Assembly: GCA_964563165.1 (NCBI GenBank)
Contig: CAZLWA010000111.1
Span: forward strand, 1-34,242
Direction: 5' to 3'
Source of the DNA: CAZLWA01 sp964563165
GTDB taxonomy: Bacteria; CLD3; SB21
Length of the DNA: 34,242 nt
Every line of letters begins with the position of its first letter. Position 1 is the stretch's first letter. Positions 25,020 to 32,319 of this stretch are shown here, piece by piece. A program made the position numbers and the translations under genes. The notes beneath the pieces were generated by a model. The model saw nothing but the letters and a program-made list of their open reading frames with translations, had not been told where the DNA came from and searched no databases.

Positions 25020-27446
25020 TTAATACTTAATTGAAAATTCCATGTCGTCTAAAGGCAAGATGGGCATAGGTTGGCCGTTATGTTCGAGACGGAATTTAAG
25101 GTGTTCGATCGTCGGGTCCGTCTTATATTCAACACCGAAGAATTTCGGAATTAAAAAGTCCGGGTCGAGCATAGACGGCTTTGGCATCTCGATGATCCGG
25201 ATCTTTTCGTCCTTCGCGATTCCGGCCCGCTGCTTAGCCAGGGTTATCGCCGTTTCCAATCCGCCGATCACATCCACCAATCCGTTCTCCCTCCCGTCCG
25301 AGCCGGACCAGAAATGGCCTTGCGCGATCTCGTGAATTTGATCAAACGTCTTTTTCCGGCCGTATGCAACTTTCGTCACAAATTCTTTGTAAAAATTCGT
25401 GATCACACGTTCGGCTTTTGCTCTTTCATTCTCATCCAGATTGCGATCGGGAATTCCGAATCCGAAAACATTCATTCCAAATCCCAGATCCGCATGTTTT
25501 CCGGCTTTTACAAAGTCCGTGCTGAGCCCGATCTTTTCTTTGAGCCCGTTGTTGTACATCCATCCGCCGATCACGCCGATCGAACCGGTGATGGTATTCG
25601 GCGCGGCAACGATCGTATCCGCGTACATCGAAAGCCAATATCCTCCCGATGCCGCCAGCGCGCCTTGTGAGACAATCACCGGTTTCTTGTGTTTGGCTTT
25701 TCGCAGCGCCTCTGCGATGATGTCGGAAGCCAGGCCGTCGCCGCCCGGAGAATCGACACGTAACACGATCGCTTTGATTTTTGAGTTGTTTGCAGCCGCA
25801 TCAACGTATTTCACAAGCGTCCGCGCTTTGATCCCCTGGTCCATGGCGCATTCGCCGATGGCATAGATGACGGCGATCTGCGGCTTATCACCCCAGCTGT
25901 TATCGTATGGAAGTTGGAATTCGGCCAAAGCGTGAGGCCGGATAAAATTCTTCTTTTCACCATCCAGTTGTTTGATCACCGCCTGCACGGATTCCCATCG
26001 CCCCAGCGTATCCGCCAAACCGGCGGCCAGAGCTTCCTGCGGCGCGAATATCATCTCGTCATTTACCAGCGCGTCGAATTTTTCCGGCGCAATCTTCCGG
26101 GAGGCACAAATTTCCGATTTGACCAATTGGTACAAATTATCAATGTACCGCTGGCGCTGTTCGCGATCGCCTTCGGACATTTTGTCGCGCGAGAAAGTTT
26201 CGTTCGCCGATTTATATTTGAAAAAACGCCACTCGTCATATCCGACGCCCAGTTTTTCTAGCGTTCCTTTCAGAAACGTGCGCCCCATGACAAATCCTTC
26301 GAGCGTGATAATTCCCGCAGGATCCAGCACGATCTTGTCAGCGATGGACGCCAAATGATATTCCGTAATACCTGCGCGGTCCATGTAAATGATCACGCGT
26401 TTGCCCGAAGATTTGAAATCTTTGAGTTTTTCGCGCAATTCCCAAACCATCTCGCGCTGGATCTGCATTCCGGAAGCATTGATGGCAATGCCGCCCACCG
26501 ACGGATCGTTTTTTGCAGCTTCAATGACGGAGAGCAATTTGGCAAGCGTGTTCGATTTGTCAAACAGCACGTAACGCTGGTAACGCAGCGGTCCGAGCAA
26601 ATTTAATTCAACATATTTTTTTCGATCCTGCAATTTGGCTTGAAAAATATTCCGGTCGGACGCGCCAACGCGAACGGCGTAAGTATTATACGTGTGGTGA
26701 TTCGAAGCATCAAAATGCGCCTGCGAGGCGATGCCCAGTCTGCCGAAACTGAAATTAATTCCTGCGGTGAATGCTTTCGTATCAAAATAGCGCGCGGTCA
26801 GGCGAATACCGGGCAAAGCTTCCACCGCTGCGCCGGCGCTCCAAGCGGATTTGTTGAACGGCGCTTTATTCTGGATCGAGCGGTCGCCGAAGACCGTTAG
26901 GATTTCCGTTCCGAAAGGCCGGACGGCCAGATCCGCGATGCCTTCGCGCGCACCGCCGGCAGTGGCGGCCGTGCCGACCAATCCGAGCGAAACATACCGC
27001 ATCGGGCGGATCAAATACCCAAGCGATAAAGTATGTTGACGCTGAAAAGTTTTCGTATCGCCAGACGACCAGCCGTAGCTTAATCCCATACTGAACGACT
27101 TACTGCCGAATCCGGTGGACAATTTGTAATCGGTGATCGTCCCGACGAAATCGGGATGCGGCTGATGGACCGCGCCGAAACCGAGATGCGGAATGGCCGC
27201 AAAAAAACCGAACCGGTCGAAACCGCTCCATTTACCGTATTGATCGCTCCAGGTGAACATCATATCCGATTGGCGCAAATAATTCAGCATCGCCGGATTT
27301 TCATATCCGTATAGCCCTGTGCCCATCGCGCCCGGAGAAGCCAATAGAAAATCAGTTTGGGTATGGTACGCCGGGATGGCCGAAGACTGGCTGTAAAGAT
27401 TGGCAGCGAAACCGAGCAGCAAAACAATAGTTTTAATATAGCGCAT
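25020..27446 (-). CDS. sppA: Signal peptide peptidase SppA (67K type) fused to an N-terminal beta-barrel-like domain
   Basis: The ATG at 27446 is chosen because GGAGGA lies 7 nt upstream and a signal peptide follows (MRYIKTIVLLLGFAANLYSQ); an in-frame start 72 nt upstream has neither. The 808-residue product has a PorV/UPF0164-like beta-rich region at about 22-270 (GAMGTGLYGYENPAMLNYLR, then repeated Gly/aromatic strands). Two SppA halves follow at 285-500 and 520-750. The dyad lysine is K412 (KYKSANETF) and the nucleophile S600 (ALAASGGYW), in the spacing of E. coli SppA K209/S409. SppA degrades cleaved signal peptides from the periplasmic side. An outer-membrane-type domain on this protease is unusual. 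First gene of a six-gene operon. Confidence 0.85.
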   Translation of the reverse strand: MRYIKTIVLLLGFAANLYSQSSAIPAYHTQTDFLLASPGAMGTGLYGYENPAMLNYLRQSDMMFTWSDQYGKWSGFDRFGFFAAIPHLGFGAVHQPHPDFVGTITDYKLSTGFGSKSFSMGLSYGWSSGDTKTFQRQHTLSLGYLIRPMRYVSLGLVGTAATAGGAREGIADLAVRPFGTEILTVFGDRSIQNKAPFNKSAWSAGAAVEALPGIRLTARYFDTKAFTAGINFSFGRLGIASQAHFDASNHHTYNTYAVRVGASDRNIFQAKLQDRKKYVELNLLGPLRYQRYVLFDKSNTLAKLLSVIEAAKNDPSVGGIAINASGMQIQREMVWELREKLKDFKSSGKRVIIYMDRAGITEYHLASIADKIVLDPAGIITLEGFVMGRTFLKGTLEKLGVGYDEWRFFKYKSANETFSRDKMSEGDREQRQRYIDNLYQLVKSEICASRKIAPEKFDALVNDEMIFAPQEALAAGLADTLGRWESVQAVIKQLDGEKKNFIRPHALAEFQLPYDNSWGDKPQIAVIYAIGECAMDQGIKARTLVKYVDAAANNSKIKAIVLRVDSPGGDGLASDIIAEALRKAKHKKPVIVSQGALAASGGYWLSMYADTIVAAPNTITGSIGVIGGWMYNNGLKEKIGLSTDFVKAGKHADLGFGMNVFGFGIPDRNLDENERAKAERVITNFYKEFVTKVAYGRKKTFDQIHEIAQGHFWSGSDGRENGLVDVIGGLETAITLAKQRAGIAKDEKIRIIEMPKPSMLDPDFLIPKFFGVEYKTDPTIEHLKFRLEHNGQPMPILPLDDMEFSIKY

Positions 27447-27468
27447 GACAGTCCTCCATGAGTTTTTT

Positions 27469-27497
27469 AAACTAATTAGAATCGCCTTGATTATCAA
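27469..27497 (-). promoter_or_regulatory. Possible promoter of the sppA operon
   Basis: On the minus strand TTGATA (27497-27492) and TAGTTT (27474-27469) are 17 nt apart, 23 nt before the chosen ATG. The -35 box is good and the -10 box is mediocre. Its position supports the 27446 start over the upstream in-frame start at 27518. Confidence 0.4.
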
Positions 27498-27678
27498 GCG
27501 AAAGTTAGCACTCCTCATTGGATAGGAACAGGAATTCAGAAGTTTAATCGGAACTTCTTCTTTGTCGGACAGGAAATTCCAATTAAGACAAGGGAATTTA
27601 AAAATGATTGAAACAATTTAAATATTTGATTACCTTCCATCGGATCAGTTTGCAAACTTTTCAAATCAGAATAAGTTC

Positions 27679-27924
27679 ATGTCAAAAAAAGACCCTTCTA
27701 AGAATAGTGAGATGACGTTCGAGCATTCGCTGAAACAATTGGAAACCATTGTTGAGATCCTGGAAAGCGGAGAAGTTCCGCTTGACGAAACGCTCAAAAA
27801 ATTCGAAGACGGCATGAAGCTGGTAAAATTTTGTCATGAGAAATTGAACGAAGCCGAAAAAAAATTAAAAATATTGGTCAAAGACAAGCACGGAAATTTT
27901 TCTGTCGAGGATGAGAAAGATTAG
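27679..27924 (+). CDS. xseB: Exodeoxyribonuclease VII small subunit
   Basis: XseB is the small helical subunit that binds XseA to form exonuclease VII, which degrades single-stranded DNA. The 81-residue product has the family pattern: MTFEHSLKQLETIVEILESG (12-31), the GEVPLDETLKKFEDGMKLVK helix (31-50), and a second long helix (CHEKLNEAEKKLKILV, 52-67). xseA is not in the window. No obvious Shine-Dalgarno site precedes the ATG. It is divergent from sppA and is followed by three GC-rich palindromes that occupy the gap before the next plus-strand gene. Confidence 0.93.
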   Translation: MSKKDPSKNSEMTFEHSLKQLETIVEILESGEVPLDETLKKFEDGMKLVKFCHEKLNEAEKKLKILVKDKHGNFSVEDEKD

Positions 27925-27928
27925 GTAA

Positions 27929-27991
27929 CTCTGCGCCGTGGCGCAGAGCCACGACGCCGCGGCGCTGTACTGTCCGCGCCGTGGCGCGGAC
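27929..27991. repeat. Cluster of three perfect GC-rich palindromes (REP-like)
   Basis: CTCTGCGCC-GT-GGCGCAGAG (27929-27948) and GTCCGCGCC-GT-GGCGCGGAC (27972-27991) are perfect 9-bp hairpins with a GT loop. CGCCGCGGCG (27955-27964) lies between them. The shared core GCGCCGTGGCGC recurs in inverse form at 31348-31367. No U-run follows, so they are better seen as dispersed palindromic repeats than as terminators, though they may still stop or stabilise transcripts after xseB. Confidence 0.7.
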
Positions 27992-28023
27992 GTACCGTAT
28001 TCCTGCCCTCGTAATAAGGTTTC

Positions 28024-28356
28024 ATGAAAAAAGTCAAACTCAAACAGATCGCGCATGCACGCAGCGGCGACAAAGGGGACAGCTCCAATGTCGGCCTGAT
28101 CGCGTACAAAAAAGATCATTACGATCTGATGCGTGAAAAAGTGACGGCGGAGGCCGTGAAAACGCATTTTAAAAGTATTTGCAAGGGGCCGGTGGAGCGA
28201 TATGAAGTTCCGAACCTGCTCGCGCTGAATTTTATTTTGCATGACTCGCTCGGCGGCGGCGGTACAGAGAGTTTAAAAACCGACGCGCAGGGCAAAACGC
28301 ACGGCATGGGTCTGCTGGAAATGGAAATTGAGGTCAGCGACGATTTCGCAGTTTAA
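28024..28356 (+). CDS. Stand-alone AtuA-like ferredoxin-fold domain protein
   Basis: This 110-residue protein matches the small C-terminal domain of AtuA (acyclic terpene utilisation) proteins. Seen directly: IAHARSGDKGDSSNVGLIAY (9-28), YEVPNLLALNFILHDSLGGG (60-79) and the SLKTDAQGKTHGMGLLEMEI strand near the end, which are the signature blocks of the domain. In many genomes this domain is fused to, or encoded beside, a larger DUF1446 protein and acyl-CoA carboxylase genes; neither is present here. AAGG lies 5 nt before the ATG. It may serve as a subunit of a DUF1446 partner elsewhere or have an independent role. Confidence 0.85.
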   Translation: MKKVKLKQIAHARSGDKGDSSNVGLIAYKKDHYDLMREKVTAEAVKTHFKSICKGPVERYEVPNLLALNFILHDSLGGGGTESLKTDAQGKTHGMGLLEMEIEVSDDFAV

Positions 28357-28376
28357 GTATTATATCTAATTTATAT

Positions 28377-28398
28377 CATTCCCGCGGGTGCGGGAATG
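28377..28398. repeat. Hairpin between the AtuA-like and GNAT genes
   Basis: CATTCCCGC-gggt-GCGGGAATG forms a perfect 9-bp stem with a 4-nt loop, 16 nt before the GNAT start. No T-run follows in either direction, so it is more likely a dispersed palindrome or mRNA-stabilising hairpin than an intrinsic terminator. Confidence 0.6.
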
Positions 28399-28413
28399 CA
28401 ATGATCCTTCTGC

Positions 28414-29490
28414 ATGGCCATTACTTACCGGCTCTTCGAACACACCAAAGACCTCGAGCAACAACGTCGTTTATTTCGCGCATGCTTTCCCGAAAATGTT
28501 AACGCGTCTTCCGATTCTCACGAACATTATTTTTGGAAATTTCATTCGTTTCCGGCTGAACTAAAATCCTACGAATACGGCGCCTACGACGGAGATGAGC
28601 TGATCGGTTATTACGCGGCGATCCCGTACCGGTATACAATCAACGGTGCACCAAAACTATGCGGCATGGTATGCGACGTGATGACCCATCCGAAGATGCG
28701 CGGGCGGGGCGTGTTTACAGGCATCGGACATTTCGCGACGGACGCGATGAAGCAAGCCGGCGTGGATTTTGTTACAGGCTATCCGATCCGGCCGGAGGTC
28801 ATTCCGGGACATCTGAAAGTCGGTTGGAAAATTGTTTTCAATCTGCCGATGTATATCCGGCCGGTTCGCTTCAATTCATTTCTCCCGAAAACCATTTCGT
28901 TTCTCGCGTTTGCGTTCAACCCGTTCTTAAATATTTTTCATTTCGTCATTCGACTGATCAACCGCAGGAATTCCAACTATCATTGTGAAATCTTGAATCG
29001 TGAAGGATTTTCTCAATTAAAGGAATATGAAGCTTTTTTCCGGAAATGGAAAGGGCAGCAAAGTTACTCGCTCGTCAAAGATCTTGAATTGATCAAGTGG
29101 CGTACGCATGCGCCCGGGACGGATTACCGGTTCATTGTTGTGAAAGAAAAAAATGAAATGGTAGGTATGGCAATCGCCCGAAATACGGTCTTAAGAAATA
29201 TTCCTACGCTCGCGGTTTTGGATCTGATGATCCTGAAAGGCCGGTTGGATTGCCGGTCGTGGATCGAGGGGTCGCTGATGAGGTTAGCTGCGGAATTTCG
29301 GGCGGACGCCCTGGTGACTATGATGAGTAGATTTTGGGCGAAGGCCTACAACATAAAAAAGATCGGATTCATCAAATCGCCTTACGAATTTTCACTGATC
29401 ATCAAAAATTTAAATCCGGCTATGGACGATGCCGCTTCGCGTGCGGAATCGAATTGGCATCTGATGTGGCTTGACTCGGACGATCTGTGA
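28414..29490 (+). CDS. GNAT family N-acetyltransferase
   Basis: This 358-residue protein has a GNAT fold in its N-terminal 140 residues. The acetyl-CoA pyrophosphate-binding loop is CDVMTHPKMRGRGVFTGIG at 87-105, preceded by YYAAIPYRYTINGAPKLCGM. A second, degenerate GNAT-like half may occupy 220-345 (FIVVKEKNEMVGMAIARNTV). The two-half layout resembles large GNAT proteins associated with polysaccharide or lipid modification, such as FemX-like or Eis-like enzymes, but the substrate is unknown. The 3' end overlaps the convergent polysaccharide deacetylase gene by 71 bp. No Shine-Dalgarno site is visible before the ATG, which lies just after a hairpin. Confidence 0.85.
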   Translation: MAITYRLFEHTKDLEQQRRLFRACFPENVNASSDSHEHYFWKFHSFPAELKSYEYGAYDGDELIGYYAAIPYRYTINGAPKLCGMVCDVMTHPKMRGRGVFTGIGHFATDAMKQAGVDFVTGYPIRPEVIPGHLKVGWKIVFNLPMYIRPVRFNSFLPKTISFLAFAFNPFLNIFHFVIRLINRRNSNYHCEILNREGFSQLKEYEAFFRKWKGQQSYSLVKDLELIKWRTHAPGTDYRFIVVKEKNEMVGMAIARNTVLRNIPTLAVLDLMILKGRLDCRSWIEGSLMRLAAEFRADALVTMMSRFWAKAYNIKKIGFIKSPYEFSLIIKNLNPAMDDAASRAESNWHLMWLDSDDL

Positions 29491-30328
29491 GATTTTCTTT
29501 CACGTAGTCCGAGTAGGGAACAATTTTTCCGCCTTCCTCAATGATGGCTTCAACTTTTGCCAGCACCGTTTGTCGATTCCAGTACATCATCCAATTATAG
29601 AATCTATTTCCCCGGATCCCGGGGTGCATGAACCGCTCCTGTTCGGCGTCAATATCGTAAGGATGGAAGTAGCTTAACACCGGCAGGTTTTTCCGCCAAT
29701 AATAATTGAACGCCAGCCGTGTTACCCAGAGGGGTAGCCCGCGAAAATACATACCGCCCGCGCACGGGAACGAAAAAAATTTGAACGGAAACAACGTGAT
29801 CGGGAGCTCCCAAATTTTATTCCCAACGCATTTAAAATCCCTTCCGAATTCCGGCCAGCCGTACAATGGACTCTTTGACGGCAGCACAGAGCTGGAATAA
29901 ATAAATCCCAATTCGATCAGAATCTCGTAAGCCCACGCGGTATTTTTCGTGAGTGAAAAGATCGGAGCGCGAAAACCGCAGATGTTTTTGACGCCGGCAT
30001 GCGTCAAGTGACGGATGTTTTCTTCCAGGTCTTTCTTAAAACTGTCCTTGGTGTGCCGCTCAAGCGGAACGTGCCGGTTGCTGTGGCAGGCGACCTCATG
30101 CCCCTCATCGACGATCGTTTTGATCAGCCCCGGATATTCTTGGGCCACATCCCCGACTATAAAGAACGTCGTTTTCATTTTATGATCGTCGAGCAACCGA
30201 AGATAGCGCTCGGTCATGGCCGGAACACGCTCCGCATAGCGCTTGCCGTCGGGCATCCAGTTGCGGACGTCTTCCAGATCCACGCTGAAAAGAAAATGTT
30301 TTTGACGGCTTTCTGAATTCGTATCCAT
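29420..30328 (-). CDS. Polysaccharide deacetylase family protein (NodB-like)
   Basis: This 302-residue protein has the NodB carbohydrate esterase 4 fold. Seen directly: motif 1 SVDLED with D17 (catalytic base) and metal-ligand region E19/D20, motif 2 HSNRHVPL with metal ligands H82 and H86, and motif 3 FRAPIFS with R120. A C-terminal extension with YFHPYDID (about 220) and HPGIRGNRFYNW resembles the DUF3473 part of PEP-CTERM/exopolysaccharide-type deacetylases. It lacks a signal peptide, so it may act on lipid-linked sugars on the cytosolic side. Its ATG abuts the TAA of the preceding Ser/Asp-rich gene (TAAATG), indicating coupling. The last 23 residues lie in the overlap with the GNAT gene. 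Confidence 0.9.
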   Translation of the reverse strand: MDTNSESRQKHFLFSVDLEDVRNWMPDGKRYAERVPAMTERYLRLLDDHKMKTTFFIVGDVAQEYPGLIKTIVDEGHEVACHSNRHVPLERHTKDSFKKDLEENIRHLTHAGVKNICGFRAPIFSLTKNTAWAYEILIELGFIYSSSVLPSKSPLYGWPEFGRDFKCVGNKIWELPITLFPFKFFSFPCAGGMYFRGLPLWVTRLAFNYYWRKNLPVLSYFHPYDIDAEQERFMHPGIRGNRFYNWMMYWNRQTVLAKVEAIIEEGGKIVPYSDYVKENLTDRPSQATSDANSIPHAKRHRP

Positions 30329-30577
30329 TTAATCGCTTCCGGAACTGTCGGAGGACGACCCGGAATCGCTACTTCCTGAATCGCCGGAATCACTCGATGA
30401 ACTCGAATCCTGTGAATCAGAACCCGTAATCCGATCATCCGCATCAATGGTAGAATCGGCTGCATTATCATGGCCGTCATCAGATAAGAGCACAGAACTA
30501 CTGTTAATATCCGTGCTTGAATTCGACCGATCTTTATTGTCTTTGTCTTTTTTCTTTCCAAAAAGCCATTCAAACAT
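30329..30577 (-). CDS. Small Ser/Asp-rich low-complexity protein
   Basis: This 82-residue protein starts with a short amphipathic/basic head (MFEWLFGKKKDKDNKD) and then becomes almost pure Ser, Asp and Gly, with runs of S-D-S-G in the last 30 residues. It is strongly acidic and surely disordered. AAAGGA lies 7 nt before the ATG. It sits 2 nt after the SDR stop and directly abuts the deacetylase start, so it is part of a three-gene operon and is likely to be real despite low complexity. Function is unknown. Ser/Asp-rich tails can bind calcium or act as linkers. The hydrophobic head might be a membrane or partner contact. Confidence 0.65.
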   Translation of the reverse strand: MFEWLFGKKKDKDNKDRSNSSTDINSSSVLLSDDGHDNAADSTIDADDRITGSDSQDSSSSSDSGDSGSSDSGSSSDSSGSD

Positions 30578-30579
30578 AT

Positions 30580-31326
30580 TTAGTCCTTTCCACGAGGTTG
30601 GTTCATTCGTTGAAAAGTCTGATCTAATTCCTGACGCGACGCGTTACTGGAAGTTTCGGCAAATCCGTACGCAATTTCAATTTCGCCTTGTTCGAGTTTG
30701 GCAATGGCCGCGCTGCCGAATTCGGCCAGCGGTGCGCCGAACGTATGCAGGCCTTTGCCTCCGAGATCGGTATTTACGGCAGGCGGAATGATCTCGATGA
30801 CTTTGACGGGTGTTCCTAAAAGCTGATGCCTCAGAGATAAAGTGTACGAATGCAGCGCCGCTTTGGTCGCACAATATATCGGCACATTCGCCAACGGAGC
30901 AAATGCGAGGCCGGAAGTGATATTAATGATCGCAGGATCTTTGGCGTTGAGCAGATGAGAGATGAACAGCGACGAAAGATGGATCGGCGCTTCTAAATTG
31001 ATCGCCAGCTCATTTTCTGTTTCTTCCCACGGGCCGTTTTGTGTCAATTGCACGCGCCGCTGGATCCCCGCGTTATTGATCAGAACGTTCAATTCCGGAA
31101 ATTCCTTTGTCGTCCAGCGCATGAGTTCCTCTCGTTCCCGCGGCAGAGCAATATCGCAGACACGCGTGACAAGCTGGGGTAATTTCTTTTTCGCCTCGTC
31201 CAGGGCTTCGCTTCGACGGCCGCAGATGATGACATTACTTCCGGCTTTTACAAACTGCTCGGCAAAATAAAATCCGATCCCGGTAGCTCCTCCGGTGATG
31301 AGGACGGTGTTGTTGTTTAGATTCAT
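30580..31326 (-). CDS. Short-chain dehydrogenase/reductase (DltE-like)
   Basis: This 248-residue classical SDR oxidises or reduces a substrate using NAD(P). Seen directly: cofactor motif TGGATGIG (11-18), NNAG (84-87), catalytic S138 (NITSGLAF), Y151 and K155 (YCATK). CGRRSEA after the second strand (35-41) carries arginines, which suggests NADP preference. The start at 31326 is chosen because AAGGAG lies 6 nt upstream and a second, truncated copy of this gene (34172-34237) begins at the same codon; an in-frame ATG 24 nt upstream lacks this. Closest type is the DltE-like group, whose substrate is undefined. It heads the operon with the Ser/Asp-rich peptide and the deacetylase. Confidence 0.92.
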   Translation of the reverse strand: MNLNNNTVLITGGATGIGFYFAEQFVKAGSNVIICGRRSEALDEAKKKLPQLVTRVCDIALPREREELMRWTTKEFPELNVLINNAGIQRRVQLTQNGPWEETENELAINLEAPIHLSSLFISHLLNAKDPAIINITSGLAFAPLANVPIYCATKAALHSYTLSLRHQLLGTPVKVIEIIPPAVNTDLGGKGLHTFGAPLAEFGSAAIAKLEQGEIEIAYGFAETSSNASRQELDQTFQRMNQPRGKD

Positions 31327-31347
31327 TTTTTCTCCTTCCGTCTCTGC

Positions 31348-31367
31348 CACCGCGCCACGGCGCGGTG
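31348..31367. repeat. Perfect GC-rich palindrome, same core as 27929-27991
   Basis: CACCGCGCC-AC-GGCGCGGTG is a perfect 9-bp stem with a 2-nt loop in the 41-bp gap between the vapC-like stop and the SDR start. Its inner core is the reverse complement of the GCGCCGTGGCGC core of the hairpins after xseB, so these belong to one dispersed repeat family. Confidence 0.7.
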
Positions 31368-31748
31368 TTACTTCAATAATTTTTGATTATGCAGTTCGCA
31401 TAACCGGATAACATCACGGTCAAAACTGTAAAGCATCAGATCATTTTGAATGGAGTTCTGAAAGATCAGGATATCGGAGATCCCGACAAAATAGTTAAAC
31501 CGGCTTACGAATTTCATTTGAATGTCAATGACTTCATTCCAGTCAGCCTTGATCTCGTGCGCCTCCAAAATATTCAGCAACCGGATCACATCTTTTCTTT
31601 TCTTGAGTCGCAAAGCGGGAACGATCTCGGCAAGAACAAGCGAATTCGTAACGACCAGATCTTCGGCCAATAGAAATCCTAAGCGGTTACTTTCATTTTT
31701 TCTTCGAAAAAAATCGATCCACACCGAGCTGTCAACCAGCACCCTCAT
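31368..31748 (-). CDS. PIN-domain ribonuclease, VapC-like toxin
   Basis: This 126-residue PIN-domain protein shows the four acidic metal-binding residues in order: D6 (LVDSSVWID), E41 (LAEIVP), D92 (ISDILI) and D110 (SFDRDV). VapC toxins are metal-dependent RNases that cut tRNA or rRNA when freed from their antitoxin. Its ATG overlaps the stop of the upstream RHH gene by 4 nt (ATGA), the classic antitoxin-first arrangement. The module lies in the accessory zone next to the transposase array. RNA target unknown. Confidence 0.9.
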   Translation of the reverse strand: MRVLVDSSVWIDFFRRKNESNRLGFLLAEDLVVTNSLVLAEIVPALRLKKRKDVIRLLNILEAHEIKADWNEVIDIQMKFVSRFNYFVGISDILIFQNSIQNDLMLYSFDRDVIRLCELHNQKLLK

Positions 31749-31942
31749 TTTTTACGTTTCCTCACTTGGCTCATTTTCAAGTCAAGCGAAACCGTGCCCT
31801 GCTTTTGGATCAGCTGCATGAGTTTATTCCTTCGAATGGTTGATTTGATGGAATTGACTATCAGGGACGTTTTGTTTTTTTCATTCGTGATTTTCAGCGC
31901 CTCTTGCAGAAGATCATGGGGCAGATCCAATGTTGTTCTCAT
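31745..31942 (-). CDS. VapB-like ribbon-helix-helix antitoxin
   Basis: The 65-residue product begins MRTTLDLPHDLLQEALKITN, a ribbon-helix-helix N-terminus of the VapB/DUF2191 type, followed by a second helix (TSLIVNSIKSTIRRNKLMQL) and a basic tail that would wrap the toxin. AAGGAG lies 5 nt before the ATG. It is cotranscribed with the PIN toxin by a 4-nt overlap and would repress its own promoter, where a perfect inverted repeat overlaps the -35 box. Confidence 0.88.
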   Translation of the reverse strand: MRTTLDLPHDLLQEALKITNEKNKTSLIVNSIKSTIRRNKLMQLIQKQGTVSLDLKMSQVRKRKK

Positions 31943-31963
31943 AAATACTCCTTTTACGAATGA

Positions 31964-32008
31964 AAAATAAACTAAACGATATGCATAGTCAAGTGTTTTT
32001 ATGCATAT
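31964..32008 (-). promoter_or_regulatory. Promoter and autoregulatory operator of the VapBC-like module
   Basis: On the minus strand TTGACT (31992-31987), a 17-nt spacer and TATTTT (31969-31964) form a good promoter. Overlapping it is a perfect 9-bp inverted repeat, ATATGCATA at 31979-31987 and TATGCATAT at 32000-32008. The inner arm covers part of the spacer and one base of the -35 box. Each arm holds the palindrome ATGCAT, as expected for a dimeric RHH repressor binding twice. The operator role is inference. Confidence 0.6.
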
Positions 32009-32057
32009 AGATTATTCTGCAAATGATGAGGTGTATTACGTCGAGCGCATTCATTAA

Positions 32058-32199
32058 CTCCGCCATATATGGCGGAGACGTAGAATCTACATCTGTATCG
32101 GCTTTAGCCATGACTATGGTGAATGCCATGATAGTATTCCTGTTCAGGGCTAAAGCCCGATTACTTTTCTCGGTCCTACTCCGCGCTAAAGCACGGAGT
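32058..32199. mobile_element. Short non-autonomous copy 1 of the REP/transposase element
   Basis: The order is palindrome A (CTCCGCCATATATGGCGGAG, 32058-32077), box B (GGCTTTAGCC, 32100-32109), box C (GGGCTAAAGCCC, 32147-32158) and hairpin D (ACTCCGcGCTaaAGCaCGGAGT, 32178-32199). B is the reverse complement of the C core, so they can pair. Between B and C lie only 37 bp, which on the minus strand read ATGGCATTC...GTCATGGCTAAAGCC: the first codons of the transposase joined to its 3' end. No transposase remains. Confidence 0.75.
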
Positions 32200-32319
32200 T
32201 ATTAAATGCGTCATGTATCGCAGGTATTCTTCAAACAACGAGAGTATTATGCTCTTGATCCGTTCTGGAACATGGAGCGGACACCATCCGCCATGTGCAA
32301 CGTCGAACACATTCATTAA

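Noticed and set aside
28377..28398. Hairpin after the AtuA-like gene as an intrinsic terminator
   Set aside because: The stem is strong but no T-run follows on either strand, so it was listed as a repeat.
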